Of a stretch of 49,525 nucleotides of DNA, positions 7,801 to 17,061 are shown piece by piece; the stretch's first letter is position 1; each line of letters opens with the position of its first letter. This DNA comes from Rhodospirillaceae bacterium (GTDB lineage Bacteria; Pseudomonadota; Alphaproteobacteria; Rhodospirillales; JABHCV01): contig JABHGV010000054.1 in the NCBI GenBank assembly GCA_018671895.1, positions 1-49,525 on the forward strand, in the 5' to 3' direction. A program made the position numbers and the translations under genes. The notes beneath the pieces were generated by a model. The model had not been told where the DNA came from. It worked only from the letters and a program-made list of their open reading frames with translations, and did no database searches.

Positions 7801-8566
7801 CCCCCCCAACCCGGACTGGAAAACGACGACCCTGATCGTCGCTGCCCATGGGTCGTCGCGCCACCCTGGTGCAAAGCACGTTCATCGTCACATCGAAACC
7901 TTGCGCCAGCAGAACTTGTTTGCCGACGTTCAGGCCGGATTTCTGAAAGAAACACCGCTGCTGTCCGATGTGCTCTCAGCTATTCGGACGGATCAGGCCT
8001 ACATCGTTCCCATGGTGACCGGGCGGGGTTACATTACCGATACACTGATCCCCGATATGATCTCAGGGTCCGAATGCCCGGCAGATGTGAAACTGTGCGA
8101 GCCCGTTGGAAATCACCCGATGCTGGCCTCGATCATGGCGGATCGGGTGCGCGGTGTGCTTGATGACAATGCGTTGCCGAAAAACGACAGCGCGTTTCTG
8201 CTTGCAGCCCATGGCAACAAAAGCAATCCCGACGTCGCCCGCGACGGCGTTGCCATCGCAGACCAACTGGGTCGTGATCTGAATATTTCCAGCGCCGCTG
8301 CGTTTATCGAGCATGCACCGTTGATCACCGACTGGTCGAAATTGCTGCATGAAACAAACATCATCGTGATGCCGTTCCTTGTAGGTGGCGGCTTTCATGG
8401 CCTCAAGGACGTGCCAGACATGCTTGGACTTGGCACTGTCGATGAAAGTGCCGGTGTCACCGGTCCATACGAATTGCAGGGACGCAGCCTGTGGTGTTGT
8501 CCACCCGTCGGCAACGAAACAGCAATTGCCGATATCATCATTCAGCGGGTAGACTCCGCATCATGA
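7781..8566 (+). CDS. cbiX: CbiX/SirB-type sirohydrochlorin chelatase, two-domain form
   Basis: Class II chelatase that inserts Co or Fe into sirohydrochlorin. The 261-residue product has two homologous halves: LIVAAHGSSRHPGAKH near residue 18 and FLLAAHGNKSNPDVARDG near residue 140, each carrying the metal-binding His of the AHG motif. It is therefore the long, fused form rather than the short archaeal CbiXS. Metal specificity cannot be read from sequence, but the SUMT, DsrN and Dsr context favours iron and siroheme. ATG 7781 overlaps the SUMT gene by 20 bases; the stop overlaps the next start by four bases. A precorrin-2 dehydrogenase, needed between SUMT and this step, is not in the window. 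Confidence 0.88.
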   Translation: MSKPDSNPPNPDWKTTTLIVAAHGSSRHPGAKHVHRHIETLRQQNLFADVQAGFLKETPLLSDVLSAIRTDQAYIVPMVTGRGYITDTLIPDMISGSECPADVKLCEPVGNHPMLASIMADRVRGVLDDNALPKNDSAFLLAAHGNKSNPDVARDGVAIADQLGRDLNISSAAAFIEHAPLITDWSKLLHETNIIVMPFLVGGGFHGLKDVPDMLGLGTVDESAGVTGPYELQGRSLWCCPPVGNETAIADIIIQRVDSAS

Positions 8567-8991
8567 AAGACAGCCTGAAACCAGGTCTTGAATATCGGCA
8601 CGAATTTACCGTGTCTGAAAGCAAGATCGTCCGCAATCTGTATCCGGAATCCGAGCCGTTCCAGAGTTTTCCCGAGGTCTTCGCCACCGGTTTTCTGGTC
8701 GGCCTGATGGAATGGGCCTGTGTCGAATTAATGGCACCGCACATGGACGATGGCGAAGGGTCGTTGGGCATTCACGTCGATATTTCCCACGAGGCCCCAA
8801 CCCCGCCCGGCATGACCATCACCGTCAGTGCGCGTCTGGATTCAGTCGACGGGCGCAAGCTGGGATTCAGCATCGAGGCCCATGACGGCGTTGATATGAT
8901 CGGACGCGGCCATCATGAGCGCGCGGTCATCCTGTTGGAAAAATTCAACAGCAAGGTTGCCGAAAAATCGGCTGCCAGCAGCAACAAATAG
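8563..8991 (+). CDS. FlK-family (fluoroacetyl-CoA-type) hot-dog thioesterase
   Basis: A 142-residue hot-dog fold protein resembling the Streptomyces fluoroacetyl-CoA thioesterase FlK. Counting from ATG 8563, Thr42, Glu50 (GLMEWAC), Gly69, His76 (ISHEAPTP) and Arg120 fall at the positions I recall for the functional residues of FlK. The catalytic set therefore looks complete. Fluoroacetate detoxification is not implied; most relatives act on unknown acyl-CoAs. The start overlaps the chelatase stop (ATGA), making this the last gene of the dsr operon, since the next gene is on the other strand 20 bases away. A thioester role in sulfur metabolism is an open inference. Confidence 0.8.
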   Translation: MKDSLKPGLEYRHEFTVSESKIVRNLYPESEPFQSFPEVFATGFLVGLMEWACVELMAPHMDDGEGSLGIHVDISHEAPTPPGMTITVSARLDSVDGRKLGFSIEAHDGVDMIGRGHHERAVILLEKFNSKVAEKSAASSNK

Positions 8992-9011
8992 TCAGCTGCC
9001 GCCGCAGGAAA

Positions 9012-12000
9012 TTAATCAGACGACAGCAATTCGCGCCCAAGCGCCTGGGTCAGGACCATGAACAGTTTGCCCATGTCTGATGACAGGAAGATGGTGCTGA
9101 GAACGCCCTGCTTGTCGCGTTTGCGCGCCTCGTCCAGGAAGCCCTTGAATTCCGACATATAACGCTGCACGTATTCGCGGAATTCGTCGTTCTCCTGGAA
9201 CCGTTGACGGATCGACTGCAACCGCGACTTTTCGCGGAAGCCGAGCATCTTGCGAACAAAGACGCCCTTTTCGCCCCGGTTGAAGCGCCGCCAGTCGTCC
9301 TCGCTGATGGTCGTTTCCATCAGGCGACTCATGTCGACGGCAAGGGATTGGAGACGTTCCGAAATAAACGTCGCACGTTTGAGGAAGTCGTCGATACCGG
9401 CTTCTTTGGTGTGTTCCTTCAGAGTCTCGACAAGACCCTTTGCGTCTTTCACCGTGGATTGCAGGACCGCCGTCTTCTTGCCCAGCGTCGCGCCGATGGC
9501 ATCGGCCTGCTTTTCCGCCTTGTCGCTGGCATCGCCGAGAATCTTACTGCTTTCGCGAACGATGCTGTCCCAATGATCAAGCTTGCCAAGCGCCGTTTCG
9601 GTAACTGCATCGACTTCTTTGGCCCGCATGCCGAGTGCCGTGGTCAGGCTGCCAATACCGGTCTGAGCCTTTTCATAGGCCCCGGACAAATCCTGCAACT
9701 GCTTACGCAACGAGTCGTACGCACCGTCCATACGCGCCGATATCTGTTCGGTGCGGCTGGTCGCTTCCTGTGAATGACGGCGCAAGACTTCACCGATCTT
9801 TTGCAGTTTGGCGACCCCCATGTCCGAAGCGCGAGATGTTTCATCAGACCGCTGGGCGATGGACATGCCGACCCTGGCGAGGCGAGAGGTCGCCTCCTCG
9901 GCCGTGGTGTTCATTTCCTTGGAGCGCTCGTGCAGGCTATCAGCAGCACTGGAAATATCGGCCAGTGCACTTTTTGTCGCTCCGCTGACCTCTCCCGAAC
10001 GCTGACCGAGAATCTTGCCGATCGCCTCGATTTCGGTCACGGCGCGTTCGTTGGCATCATCCAGATCATGCAGCCGTTCACCCAACACATCGGAAACTTC
10101 CTCAATGTCGATTCTGGCTTTGGCGGAGGAAGCCGTCAGATCTTCGGAACTGCGATGCAGGGCCGAGGTAATCAGGTTCATCAGCTTGGCCGAACGATCA
10201 ACGTTAATGCTGACATCATGGGTGCGTTCATGCAGCTCATCGCCAACCTTACCGATCTTGATGATCGCATCGTTGGTAATGCCCGACATTCCCGCCGCCT
10301 GGCTGTGCAGTTCGTCGCCAAAGGACTTGATGTGGTCACTGGCCTCGCTATAGGCCGCGTTAAGGTCCTGTGTGCGTTGACGCAGCAGTCCACCGACGCC
10401 TTCCAATCGACCCGCCGCATTATCCAGCGAAGTATTGATTTCCTGAGTATGGGCCTGCAAGGAACCTGAAATTCCTTCAAGACGGCTCGACGCTCGGTCC
10501 GTCGCTTCAGTCGCATCGTTCAAATTTTCGCGCAGCCAATCACCGACTTTCTGCAGATTGTCCGCTGCCGCCTGAGACGTCACACCAAGCGAGCTCTCGC
10601 TTTCCTTCAGTGCGCCGCTGACATCTTGAAGATGCCCAACAGCACCGGCCGACACATCGCCCAGAGCATCCGCCTGAACGATAATGGCTTGCTTGGCATC
10701 GCTCAACTGGCTGACCGTATCATCGCCAATCTGCCCCAATGAACGGGTCCTCTCGTCCAGTTCGCCGCCGGTGGTCTGAATGCGTTCGACGGCCTGATCG
10801 GCGGCCTCGGTCAGATCGGTGGCCTGACGATTGAGCGCACCGGTTACAAGGGCGATCAGCTTCGCCGCCTTTTCAGATGTCGCCGAGATATCACGCGAGC
10901 GTTCCTGCAAGGCACCCCCGACTTTGCCAATATCATCCATTGCCTGCCCCGACGTGCTGCCAAGGCCATCGGAATGCCTCTGCAAAACCTCACCGGCCGA
11001 CATCATCCGCGCTGCGGCCTCGTCCGAAGCCGAAGACATATTCAATAGCGCCCGGCGAATTTCCTCGCCGACATCGCGCAGACGACCGTTCGCCTTGTCA
11101 GACAGATTCTCAAGATTATCAGAGCGCTGCTTCAACAGATCTCCAGCCTGATTGAGCATCTGCGTTGCATGAACCGAAACCCGTCCCAGTTTATCGCTTT
11201 CTTCACCGATCATGGTCGACACCGACGAGACTTTCGACTCGGCCAAATCCGAAGCGCCGGTAATTTTCTCTGCCGCCAGATTAGATGTTTTATGGATATT
11301 CTCGGACGCCTGAACGGAAGCCTCGAGCACGTCTCTGGCGCGCGCATCAACAACCTTGCCAAGTTCGTTCAGGCTGTCTGTGGCTGATTCCGAATGGTCG
11401 CGCACCGCATACAGACGCTCGCTCAGTGCATCCAACACCGAGCCGGTTTTCCCGGTTGCCTGATTAACCTGTCCTGCACTATCAAGGAAAGCCTGACTTG
11501 CCCTGTCGACACCGGCGACACTCTTTTCTGCGCTTGCCGTCAGAACGTTGGCGTTGTTGCGCAGTTTCTCGTTCATGTCATCAAGCAGGTCCGTCGCCGC
11601 ATCCGATGCAGTGCTCATTTCAAGCGAGCCCTCGCGCACCGCATCACCAGCCGTCTTGATCATCGCGACGGCATGATCGGACATATCGGAGACTTCTGAA
11701 GAACGTCGAAGCAAAACATCCCCAACCTCGCCAACCTTGGTCGTGGCGGCATCCGATGCATCTGACAATTCGAGCGAGCGAAGCTGCAGGTCATCACCGA
11801 CCCTCTCGACGCCCTTCAACACCTTGGATGACACCATGGTCAGGTCGTGGGCCGTCTGGCGCAGCATCTCGCTGATGTCTCCGGTTTTCTTGTTGGTGCG
11901 ATCGGAAATATCGTTCAATTCGCTGGCCTGTTGACGGAACACATCACCACTGGTTTTGACGTTTTGGGATACGTGTTCCGATGTGCTGACAAGCTCGCGC

Positions 12001-13214
12001 GCCTGTTCGGCCAGTTCGACGCCAATTCCCTGAACGTCAGCCGTAACCTTGTCCGATGTGTTCATTAATTGGCGCGTCTGTTGATTTAGGTTGGCCTCGA
12101 TCTCTGACGTTTGCGCCGCGACAAGTCGCCCGGCATCGGACAATTCGCCGGTTTGACGCTGCAATGAATCTTCAATCAGCCCGGTTTGAGCAACAACACG
12201 GTCGGAACGCTGGCTCAAATCCAGGGCGTAGCTGTGCAACAATTCCGCCCCGTCGTGAACTTTACCGGCTGCGTGTTCCGATGATTTCAACAACGCTTCG
12301 AGGTGCTTGCTCAAATCATCACCGACACGACCGGCAAGGCCGACGGTATCATCGGACATGCTGCTCAGTTCCCTGACCCGCTCGCGAAAGGTATCAGCGG
12401 CGGCGCGTGTCATGTCGGCAACATCTTCAGATGTCTGGGATAGTTCTTCGTTCCGGCGGCGCAGAATTTCGGACATATCCTCGGCCCGAGTCGAGGCGCG
12501 ATCCGATGTCGTGACCAATTCATGGGAATAACCGTACAGGGCCTCGCCAGCACGACGCGCCCGTTCCGTCGCCTTTTCCGTGACGCCTTGCAAATCTTCC
12601 GATTGACGTTTCAGTGAGTCCGCAATGGCCTGGGCACGTAAATCGGCGTCTTCCGATACTCTGGACAGATCGAGTGTCCGTTTTCGAACCTCTTCGGCGA
12701 CTTTCTCGGCCCGAGTTGTCGCTTCGTCAGATACCTTGCTCAGGTCACGCGCCTGTCGGCGCAAGGCCTCGGTAATTTCATGCATGCGGGCTTCCGCCAC
12801 ATCGGACGGATAGGCCAACTGGCGCAAGTTCCGATTCAGGGCTTCTGATTCCTGACGCAGGAAACGGCCCCGCTCGAAAAACGCAACGACCATCCACAAC
12901 AGCGCCAGCGGCGTTAACAAGCCAGCGGCCATACCACCCACTTCGTGGGGCAGCAGCGAGCCGATATCCGAAAACGCCATCTGATCATTGACGAAAGACA
13001 ACCCCGCCCACAGCCACAGCACGCTCAGGACTGCCCCGGTAACACTGGCGATGGGGTAACGGATATAAAACGGCATCGCGAGGTCCGGCAGGCTGAACCC
13101 ATTGGTGCCCCCTGCAGCGGCATTTTCAGCCTCTGAAGTCGGTGAAATATTGTCTTTATCCTGGGGGGTGTCTTTGCCTTTCCCCTTAGGCTGCGTCGTC
13201 GGTGCCTTAACCAT
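9012..13214 (-). CDS. Giant membrane-anchored coiled-coil protein with an exact 25-residue repeat
   Basis: A 1400-residue protein of unknown function. Residues 1-45 are polar and Pro/Thr/Gly-rich. Two membrane segments lie at about 52-76 and 92-113. From about residue 126 the chain is entirely helix-compatible: I see no proline after residue 136 and no cysteine anywhere. By eye it divides into 19 consecutive 25-residue units (126-600), one 68-residue interruption (601-668), and 24 more 25-residue units (669-1268), followed by a 132-residue C-terminal domain. A typical unit is LRRQARDLSKVSDEA; hydrophobic residues recur at unit positions 1, 8, 19 and 22 with Ser/Thr-Asp/Glu at 12-13. The period equals 7+7+11, so an undecad-containing coiled coil is likely. 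Architecture (two N-terminal TM helices plus a long coiled coil) recalls polarity factors such as TipN, but no homology is claimed. Confidence 0.85.
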   Translation of the reverse strand: MVKAPTTQPKGKGKDTPQDKDNISPTSEAENAAAGGTNGFSLPDLAMPFYIRYPIASVTGAVLSVLWLWAGLSFVNDQMAFSDIGSLLPHEVGGMAAGLLTPLALLWMVVAFFERGRFLRQESEALNRNLRQLAYPSDVAEARMHEITEALRRQARDLSKVSDEATTRAEKVAEEVRKRTLDLSRVSEDADLRAQAIADSLKRQSEDLQGVTEKATERARRAGEALYGYSHELVTTSDRASTRAEDMSEILRRRNEELSQTSEDVADMTRAAADTFRERVRELSSMSDDTVGLAGRVGDDLSKHLEALLKSSEHAAGKVHDGAELLHSYALDLSQRSDRVVAQTGLIEDSLQRQTGELSDAGRLVAAQTSEIEANLNQQTRQLMNTSDKVTADVQGIGVELAEQARELVSTSEHVSQNVKTSGDVFRQQASELNDISDRTNKKTGDISEMLRQTAHDLTMVSSKVLKGVERVGDDLQLRSLELSDASDAATTKVGEVGDVLLRRSSEVSDMSDHAVAMIKTAGDAVREGSLEMSTASDAATDLLDDMNEKLRNNANVLTASAEKSVAGVDRASQAFLDSAGQVNQATGKTGSVLDALSERLYAVRDHSESATDSLNELGKVVDARARDVLEASVQASENIHKTSNLAAEKITGASDLAESKVSSVSTMIGEESDKLGRVSVHATQMLNQAGDLLKQRSDNLENLSDKANGRLRDVGEEIRRALLNMSSASDEAAARMMSAGEVLQRHSDGLGSTSGQAMDDIGKVGGALQERSRDISATSEKAAKLIALVTGALNRQATDLTEAADQAVERIQTTGGELDERTRSLGQIGDDTVSQLSDAKQAIIVQADALGDVSAGAVGHLQDVSGALKESESSLGVTSQAAADNLQKVGDWLRENLNDATEATDRASSRLEGISGSLQAHTQEINTSLDNAAGRLEGVGGLLRQRTQDLNAAYSEASDHIKSFGDELHSQAAGMSGITNDAIIKIGKVGDELHERTHDVSINVDRSAKLMNLITSALHRSSEDLTASSAKARIDIEEVSDVLGERLHDLDDANERAVTEIEAIGKILGQRSGEVSGATKSALADISSAADSLHERSKEMNTTAEEATSRLARVGMSIAQRSDETSRASDMGVAKLQKIGEVLRRHSQEATSRTEQISARMDGAYDSLRKQLQDLSGAYEKAQTGIGSLTTALGMRAKEVDAVTETALGKLDHWDSIVRESSKILGDASDKAEKQADAIGATLGKKTAVLQSTVKDAKGLVETLKEHTKEAGIDDFLKRATFISERLQSLAVDMSRLMETTISEDDWRRFNRGEKGVFVRKMLGFREKSRLQSIRQRFQENDEFREYVQRYMSEFKGFLDEARKRDKQGVLSTIFLSSDMGKLFMVLTQALGRELLSSD

Positions 13215-13336
13215 GGCCTGTTCCCTGATCCCACTATCCCGGTAGCCCGCTATAAACGGTTATATAGTGTACACGCACAGCATATAGGTGGTAAACGGGC
13301 AAATAGCCCTAAATGTTGTGGATAAGTCGGGATAAG

Positions 13337-14089
13337 TCAGAACAGATGCTGACCACCGGTAATCCAGATTTCACTACCGGTGACATAGTTGGAATCGTCG
13401 GAACACAGGTAATAAATGGTCGTCGCAACATCCCGGGGCGAGCCCATGCGATCAAGCGGAATGCGTGGAATCAGCGCTTCATATTCCGGCTGGATCATCT
13501 CGGTCTCGATCTCGCCGGGAGCAACGGCATTGACGCGCACCCCCAACGCCGCGAATTCATTGGCCAGTTCCCGGGTCAGCGCCGACAAGGCTGCCTTGGA
13601 TATGGAATAGGCCGACCCTGCAAAGGGATGAATCTTGTGACCGGCAATGGAGGTAATATTAACAATCGCCCCCTCGCCCGCATGCAAGGGCGAAGCAAAC
13701 CCGCGCGCCAGTTTCAGTCCGGCGAAGAAATTGATCTCGAACACCTCGCGCCAGGCATCCAGATCGCCGTTCAGACAACCAAGTCGCTCCTTGAACGGGG
13801 TTTTCGGTGACAGGCCCGCGTTATTGATCAACCCGTGCAGAGGCTGACCGTCCAGTTCCTCGTTGGCCCGAACGATAAATTCTTCAAGGCTGTCGGCATC
13901 ACCAAGATCGGTCGGAATATGACACGTCCAGTTGGGGTCGCGCTTGCATTCCGGCGGCGTCTCCTCGCGCGAACAGGTAATGATGCGCCAGCCCCTTTCC
14001 AGAAAGCAGGTGGCCGTGGCATGACCAATGCCGCGGCTGGCCCCGGTAATGATGACAGTCTTGCGCTGTTCAGACGGCTCGTCGTTCAT
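13337..14089 (-). CDS. Short-chain dehydrogenase/reductase (SDR) family oxidoreductase
   Basis: Classical SDR of 250 residues. The Rossmann motif TGASRGIGHATA is near residues 15-26, the structural LINNAG at about 87, the catalytic serine in ITSIAGHK at about 145 and the active pair in YSISKAA at about 160. The C-terminal LCSDDSNYVTGSEIWITGGQ is typical of FabG-like SDRs. The substrate cannot be deduced. It is followed by the giant coiled-coil gene on the same strand after 122 bases and precedes nothing that suggests a pathway. The universal stress protein gene lies 32 bases upstream, so the pair may share a transcript. Confidence 0.85.
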   Translation of the reverse strand: MNDEPSEQRKTVIITGASRGIGHATATCFLERGWRIITCSREETPPECKRDPNWTCHIPTDLGDADSLEEFIVRANEELDGQPLHGLINNAGLSPKTPFKERLGCLNGDLDAWREVFEINFFAGLKLARGFASPLHAGEGAIVNITSIAGHKIHPFAGSAYSISKAALSALTRELANEFAALGVRVNAVAPGEIETEMIQPEYEALIPRIPLDRMGSPRDVATTIYYLCSDDSNYVTGSEIWITGGQHLF

Positions 14090-14121
14090 GCCAGAAGATT
14101 AGGGCATATCGCCGATGGTTG

Positions 14122-14988
14122 CTAGTGAGCCATCAAAACCGGCAAGGTCGCCTCAGCCAGAATATGGCGGGTCACCCCGCCCAAAATCAACTGCCGCATG
14201 CGGGAATGGGTATAGGCCCCCATGACCAGCATATCGGCACCGACGACGGCGGATTCCGCCAACAGGGCGGCGCCGATCTGGGCCCCGGATTCCTTCATGC
14301 TGCGGATTTCCGCCGTGACCCCGTGCCAGTTGAAATAATCGGCCAGTTTCGGCGCAATATCCGATGACGTCTTGTCGCTGTCAGCCGACAGGATCACCAC
14401 TCCTTCAGAGCGCTGAATAAGCGGAATGGCGGCGGCAACGGCGCGCGAAGCCTCGGCGCTGCCATTCCAGGAAATGGCGATCTTGCGACCGAATTCACCG
14501 ACCTGCGTCGGCGGCGCAACCAATACCGGGCGACCGGTCTCGAACAGCGCCGCATTGAGAATTTGACCGAGATTTGGCGGGCTGTCTTCTGTCGGGCGGG
14601 AAACAACGATCAGGTCGGCCAGCCGTCCCATTTCCGCCGTTACTTCATCACCGTGCCCGGTGGCCGATATCAGGGATGCTGAACATGCGGCATCGCATGG
14701 CGGGGCGGCGCAAACTTCAAGGCCGTAGCGGTCGCGGTAATCCTCGAACAAGGCGGTAACGGCAGCGGTCTTTTCCGCCGCATCCTTTTCCGCCAGCAGA
14801 ATCATTTCTTCGATAATCGCCGCCGACATGCCTTCGCCAAGCAACGGTACGGCTTCTTTGACATCGGGCGAAATGTGAACGACACCGGCGTGTGCCCCGA
14901 TATTCCGGGCCAACATGAATGCCGCCTGCAAGGCGGGTGGCGCAGCTTTGTCGCTGTCCAGGGGAACCATGATTGATCTGATCGACAT
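14122..14988 (-). CDS. Tandem-domain universal stress protein (UspA family)
   Basis: A 288-residue protein with two Usp domains. The first starts at MSIRSIMVPLDSDKAAPPAL, and the second is centred on RKIAISWNGSAEASRAVAAA (about residue 165). The second domain ends with an ATP-binding-type loop, LVMGAYTHSRMRQLILGG, so at least that domain may bind ATP. Tandem UspA proteins with this layout are common in alphaproteobacteria and respond to starvation or respiratory stress. The ribosome site GAAGGAGGATAAC is read from the last codons of the upstream gene, which stops one base before this ATG, so the two genes are almost certainly co-transcribed. Confidence 0.9.
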   Translation of the reverse strand: MSIRSIMVPLDSDKAAPPALQAAFMLARNIGAHAGVVHISPDVKEAVPLLGEGMSAAIIEEMILLAEKDAAEKTAAVTALFEDYRDRYGLEVCAAPPCDAACSASLISATGHGDEVTAEMGRLADLIVVSRPTEDSPPNLGQILNAALFETGRPVLVAPPTQVGEFGRKIAISWNGSAEASRAVAAAIPLIQRSEGVVILSADSDKTSSDIAPKLADYFNWHGVTAEIRSMKESGAQIGAALLAESAVVGADMLVMGAYTHSRMRQLILGGVTRHILAEATLPVLMAH

Positions 14989-14989
14989 G

Positions 14990-16540
14990 TTATCCTCCTT
15001 CGTCTGAAGTAGGTTTGAAACGGGCTTGATTCAATACATCCAGCACATCCAGCGCATCGGACAATGTCTTCTCGCGGCTGCCCGAGCTGTCAACAACGGT
15101 CCAGTCCATATCCCCCAGATGATACCCCATTTGCAGCTTCAGCACATCAGCGTCGGCATCCGACGGGTTATTGGTCCGTTTCGTCACCCGCGCCTGCATA
15201 ATTTCTGGGGCCGCCTCTAGCCACAGGCCATCAAAGGGAACACCCATTTCATCGGCAACGGCAGCGATGGCATGGCGCTGTTCAGGCTTGGCGAAGACGG
15301 TGTCGGCAATCACCGATTGTCCCGCTGCCAATGCGATGCGGGTTTGTTGGTAAACGGCTTCGAACGTGCGTTCGGTCATTTCCGGGGTATAGCCTTCGTC
15401 ACCCAGACGGGTCAGCGACGTGACACCAGCCAGCCGCTTGCGAGTGATGTCGCTGCGAATGACCCGCGCGCCGGGCGCCATTCCGATGTGCGGCCCGAGA
15501 ACGCGCGCCAGCCGTGACTTGCCGCTGCCCGACAGGCCGCCGACGGCAATCAGTCGGGGCGGCGAGGGTTTAAGATATTTCCGCGCCAGCGCCAGATAGG
15601 ATTGGGCGTCGCCCCCTTGACCCAGGGTCGCCGCGATATGCGCACGAATGGCGGCCCTGAGGCTCAAATAAAGCCCCAGACAGGCGAGCCCGGTATCATC
15701 GCCCGTGGCATCGAGATATCGGTTCAGGACGATATTTGCATAGCCGCCAAGGCTTCGATGTTCGAGGTCCATCAACAGGAATGCCAAATCATACAGAACA
15801 TCAATCCGGGAAAATGTGTCATTGAATTCGATGCCATCGAACAGGGTCGGGTGGCCATCCCACAGGCAGATATTTCGCAGGTGCAAATCGCCATGGCAGC
15901 TTTTAACAAAGCCGTTTTCTCGTCTGTCTTGCAGGATCACGCTTAAAGACGCCAAAACCGTCGTCTGCATTTGTGTCAGCTCATCGACCGCTGCCATATC
16001 CAGCAGCCCGGGGCCGAATTCCGCAAAGGTCTCCGCATTGCCGATGATGGTCGTTTGTAATCCGGCAAGGACATCCATGTCGGGACAAGCTTCCGCCTGC
16101 TGGTGAAATCCGGCTATGACGTCGGCCAGTTCGGCAATATGGGTTTCTTCCAGCCTGCCCTCAATCGCCATCCGATCGAACAGGCCCGCTTCGTCGAAGC
16201 GTGCCATTTCGACCAACCAGTCGATAGCCTCGCCATCGCCGCCGAGCGCCAGTTCGCCGTCGTCATTCCGGGTGACGGCGACAATGCCTTTGTACAGGTC
16301 CGGCGCGGTTCGCCGGTTAACGTCAACCTCGGCCTCGCAATAGCGTTTCCTCAATTGGGGCGTCGAGAAATCCAGATAGGGATAGGTGACGGCGCGTTTC
16401 AGCTTGAACACCCGGCCCGGAAGTAAAAAAACCTTGGAAATATGAGTCTCAATGATCTCGACCTGTGCCGTTTCGCCATAAGCCTCGGGACGCGACAGGA
16501 AGTCGATGATGTAAGACTGGTCGGTAGCAATCATCTGCAC
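14990..16540 (-). CDS. APH-like kinase fused to a P-loop nucleoside-kinase-like domain
   Basis: A 516-residue two-domain protein. The N-terminal part resembles aminoglycoside phosphotransferase-type kinases, with the catalytic-loop motif CHGDLHLRNICLWDG at about 216-230 followed by the metal-binding IEFND. The C-terminal part is a gluconate/shikimate kinase-like NTPase with the Walker A motif GGLSGSGKSRLARVLG at about 339-354. Proteins of this fusion are annotated as bifunctional aminoglycoside phosphotransferase/ATP-binding proteins, but no resistance role is established. It is the first gene of a two-gene unit with the universal stress protein gene. A second in-frame ATG lies two codons after the chosen start. 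Confidence 0.85.
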   Translation of the reverse strand: MQMIATDQSYIIDFLSRPEAYGETAQVEIIETHISKVFLLPGRVFKLKRAVTYPYLDFSTPQLRKRYCEAEVDVNRRTAPDLYKGIVAVTRNDDGELALGGDGEAIDWLVEMARFDEAGLFDRMAIEGRLEETHIAELADVIAGFHQQAEACPDMDVLAGLQTTIIGNAETFAEFGPGLLDMAAVDELTQMQTTVLASLSVILQDRRENGFVKSCHGDLHLRNICLWDGHPTLFDGIEFNDTFSRIDVLYDLAFLLMDLEHRSLGGYANIVLNRYLDATGDDTGLACLGLYLSLRAAIRAHIAATLGQGGDAQSYLALARKYLKPSPPRLIAVGGLSGSGKSRLARVLGPHIGMAPGARVIRSDITRKRLAGVTSLTRLGDEGYTPEMTERTFEAVYQQTRIALAAGQSVIADTVFAKPEQRHAIAAVADEMGVPFDGLWLEAAPEIMQARVTKRTNNPSDADADVLKLQMGYHLGDMDWTVVDSSGSREKTLSDALDVLDVLNQARFKPTSDEGG

Positions 16541-16593
16541 ATTCTAGCGCGTCACGGGCGGGCAGAGTATGGCTCAAGTCAAGCGCAACAAAC

Positions 16594-17061
16594 TCAATCG
16601 ACCAGATTGGCAACGACCGTCGCGCCATCTGCACCAACGGCAAACACGGCATCTTCATATTTGGGCGGGGCGAGCATCACACGGGCATCGTTAGAAAACC
16701 CGTAAGGTTCCTGAGGCAAGCCGAAAAAGTAATCCATTTCGCCGTCGCCGTCTTCATCATGGTGGGCCGACGCCGTGTAGTCGCCGGGCGTCAGCCCTTC
16801 GAACACAAGGGCCATCCGGCCCGGCGATGCTGGCTGTATCATCGTCACAAGACCGTCTTCCAGGAAATCTTCTTCGGTCGCATAAATGGTAACGACGATG
16901 TTTCCGCGGTTGCTGGTGATATTGCCGACATCGACGGTCAGGTCGGCGGCAACGGCATTCGTTGCGACGAACAGGAGGGTAAAAATGCAGAGCAGACGGC
17001 TCAAACGACTTTCCTTAATCAAAATCGAGTCGGCGTTCCTGAACCCCTTCCGGGTCTTCAT
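16594..17061 (-). CDS. Exported DUF2141-like protein
   Basis: A small secreted protein of 155 residues or fewer. After a signal sequence (LSRLLCIFTLLFVATNAVAA, residues 20-39) comes a single compact domain, ADLTVDVGNITSNRGNIVVT to ARVMLAPPKY, with the Asp-rich AHHDEDGDGEMDYFFGLP that marks the DUF2141 family. Function is unknown. The ATG at 17061 has GAGGTGA upstream but gives a long, charged leader before the hydrophobic segment; a TTG about 14 codons downstream would give a cleaner signal peptide, so the true start is uncertain. With the ATG start the gene overlaps the 3' end of the CDF transporter gene by 47 bases in another frame. Confidence 0.78.
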   Translation of the reverse strand: MKTRKGFRNADSILIKESRLSRLLCIFTLLFVATNAVAADLTVDVGNITSNRGNIVVTIYATEEDFLEDGLVTMIQPASPGRMALVFEGLTPGDYTASAHHDEDGDGEMDYFFGLPQEPYGFSNDARVMLAPPKYEDAVFAVGADGATVVANLVD

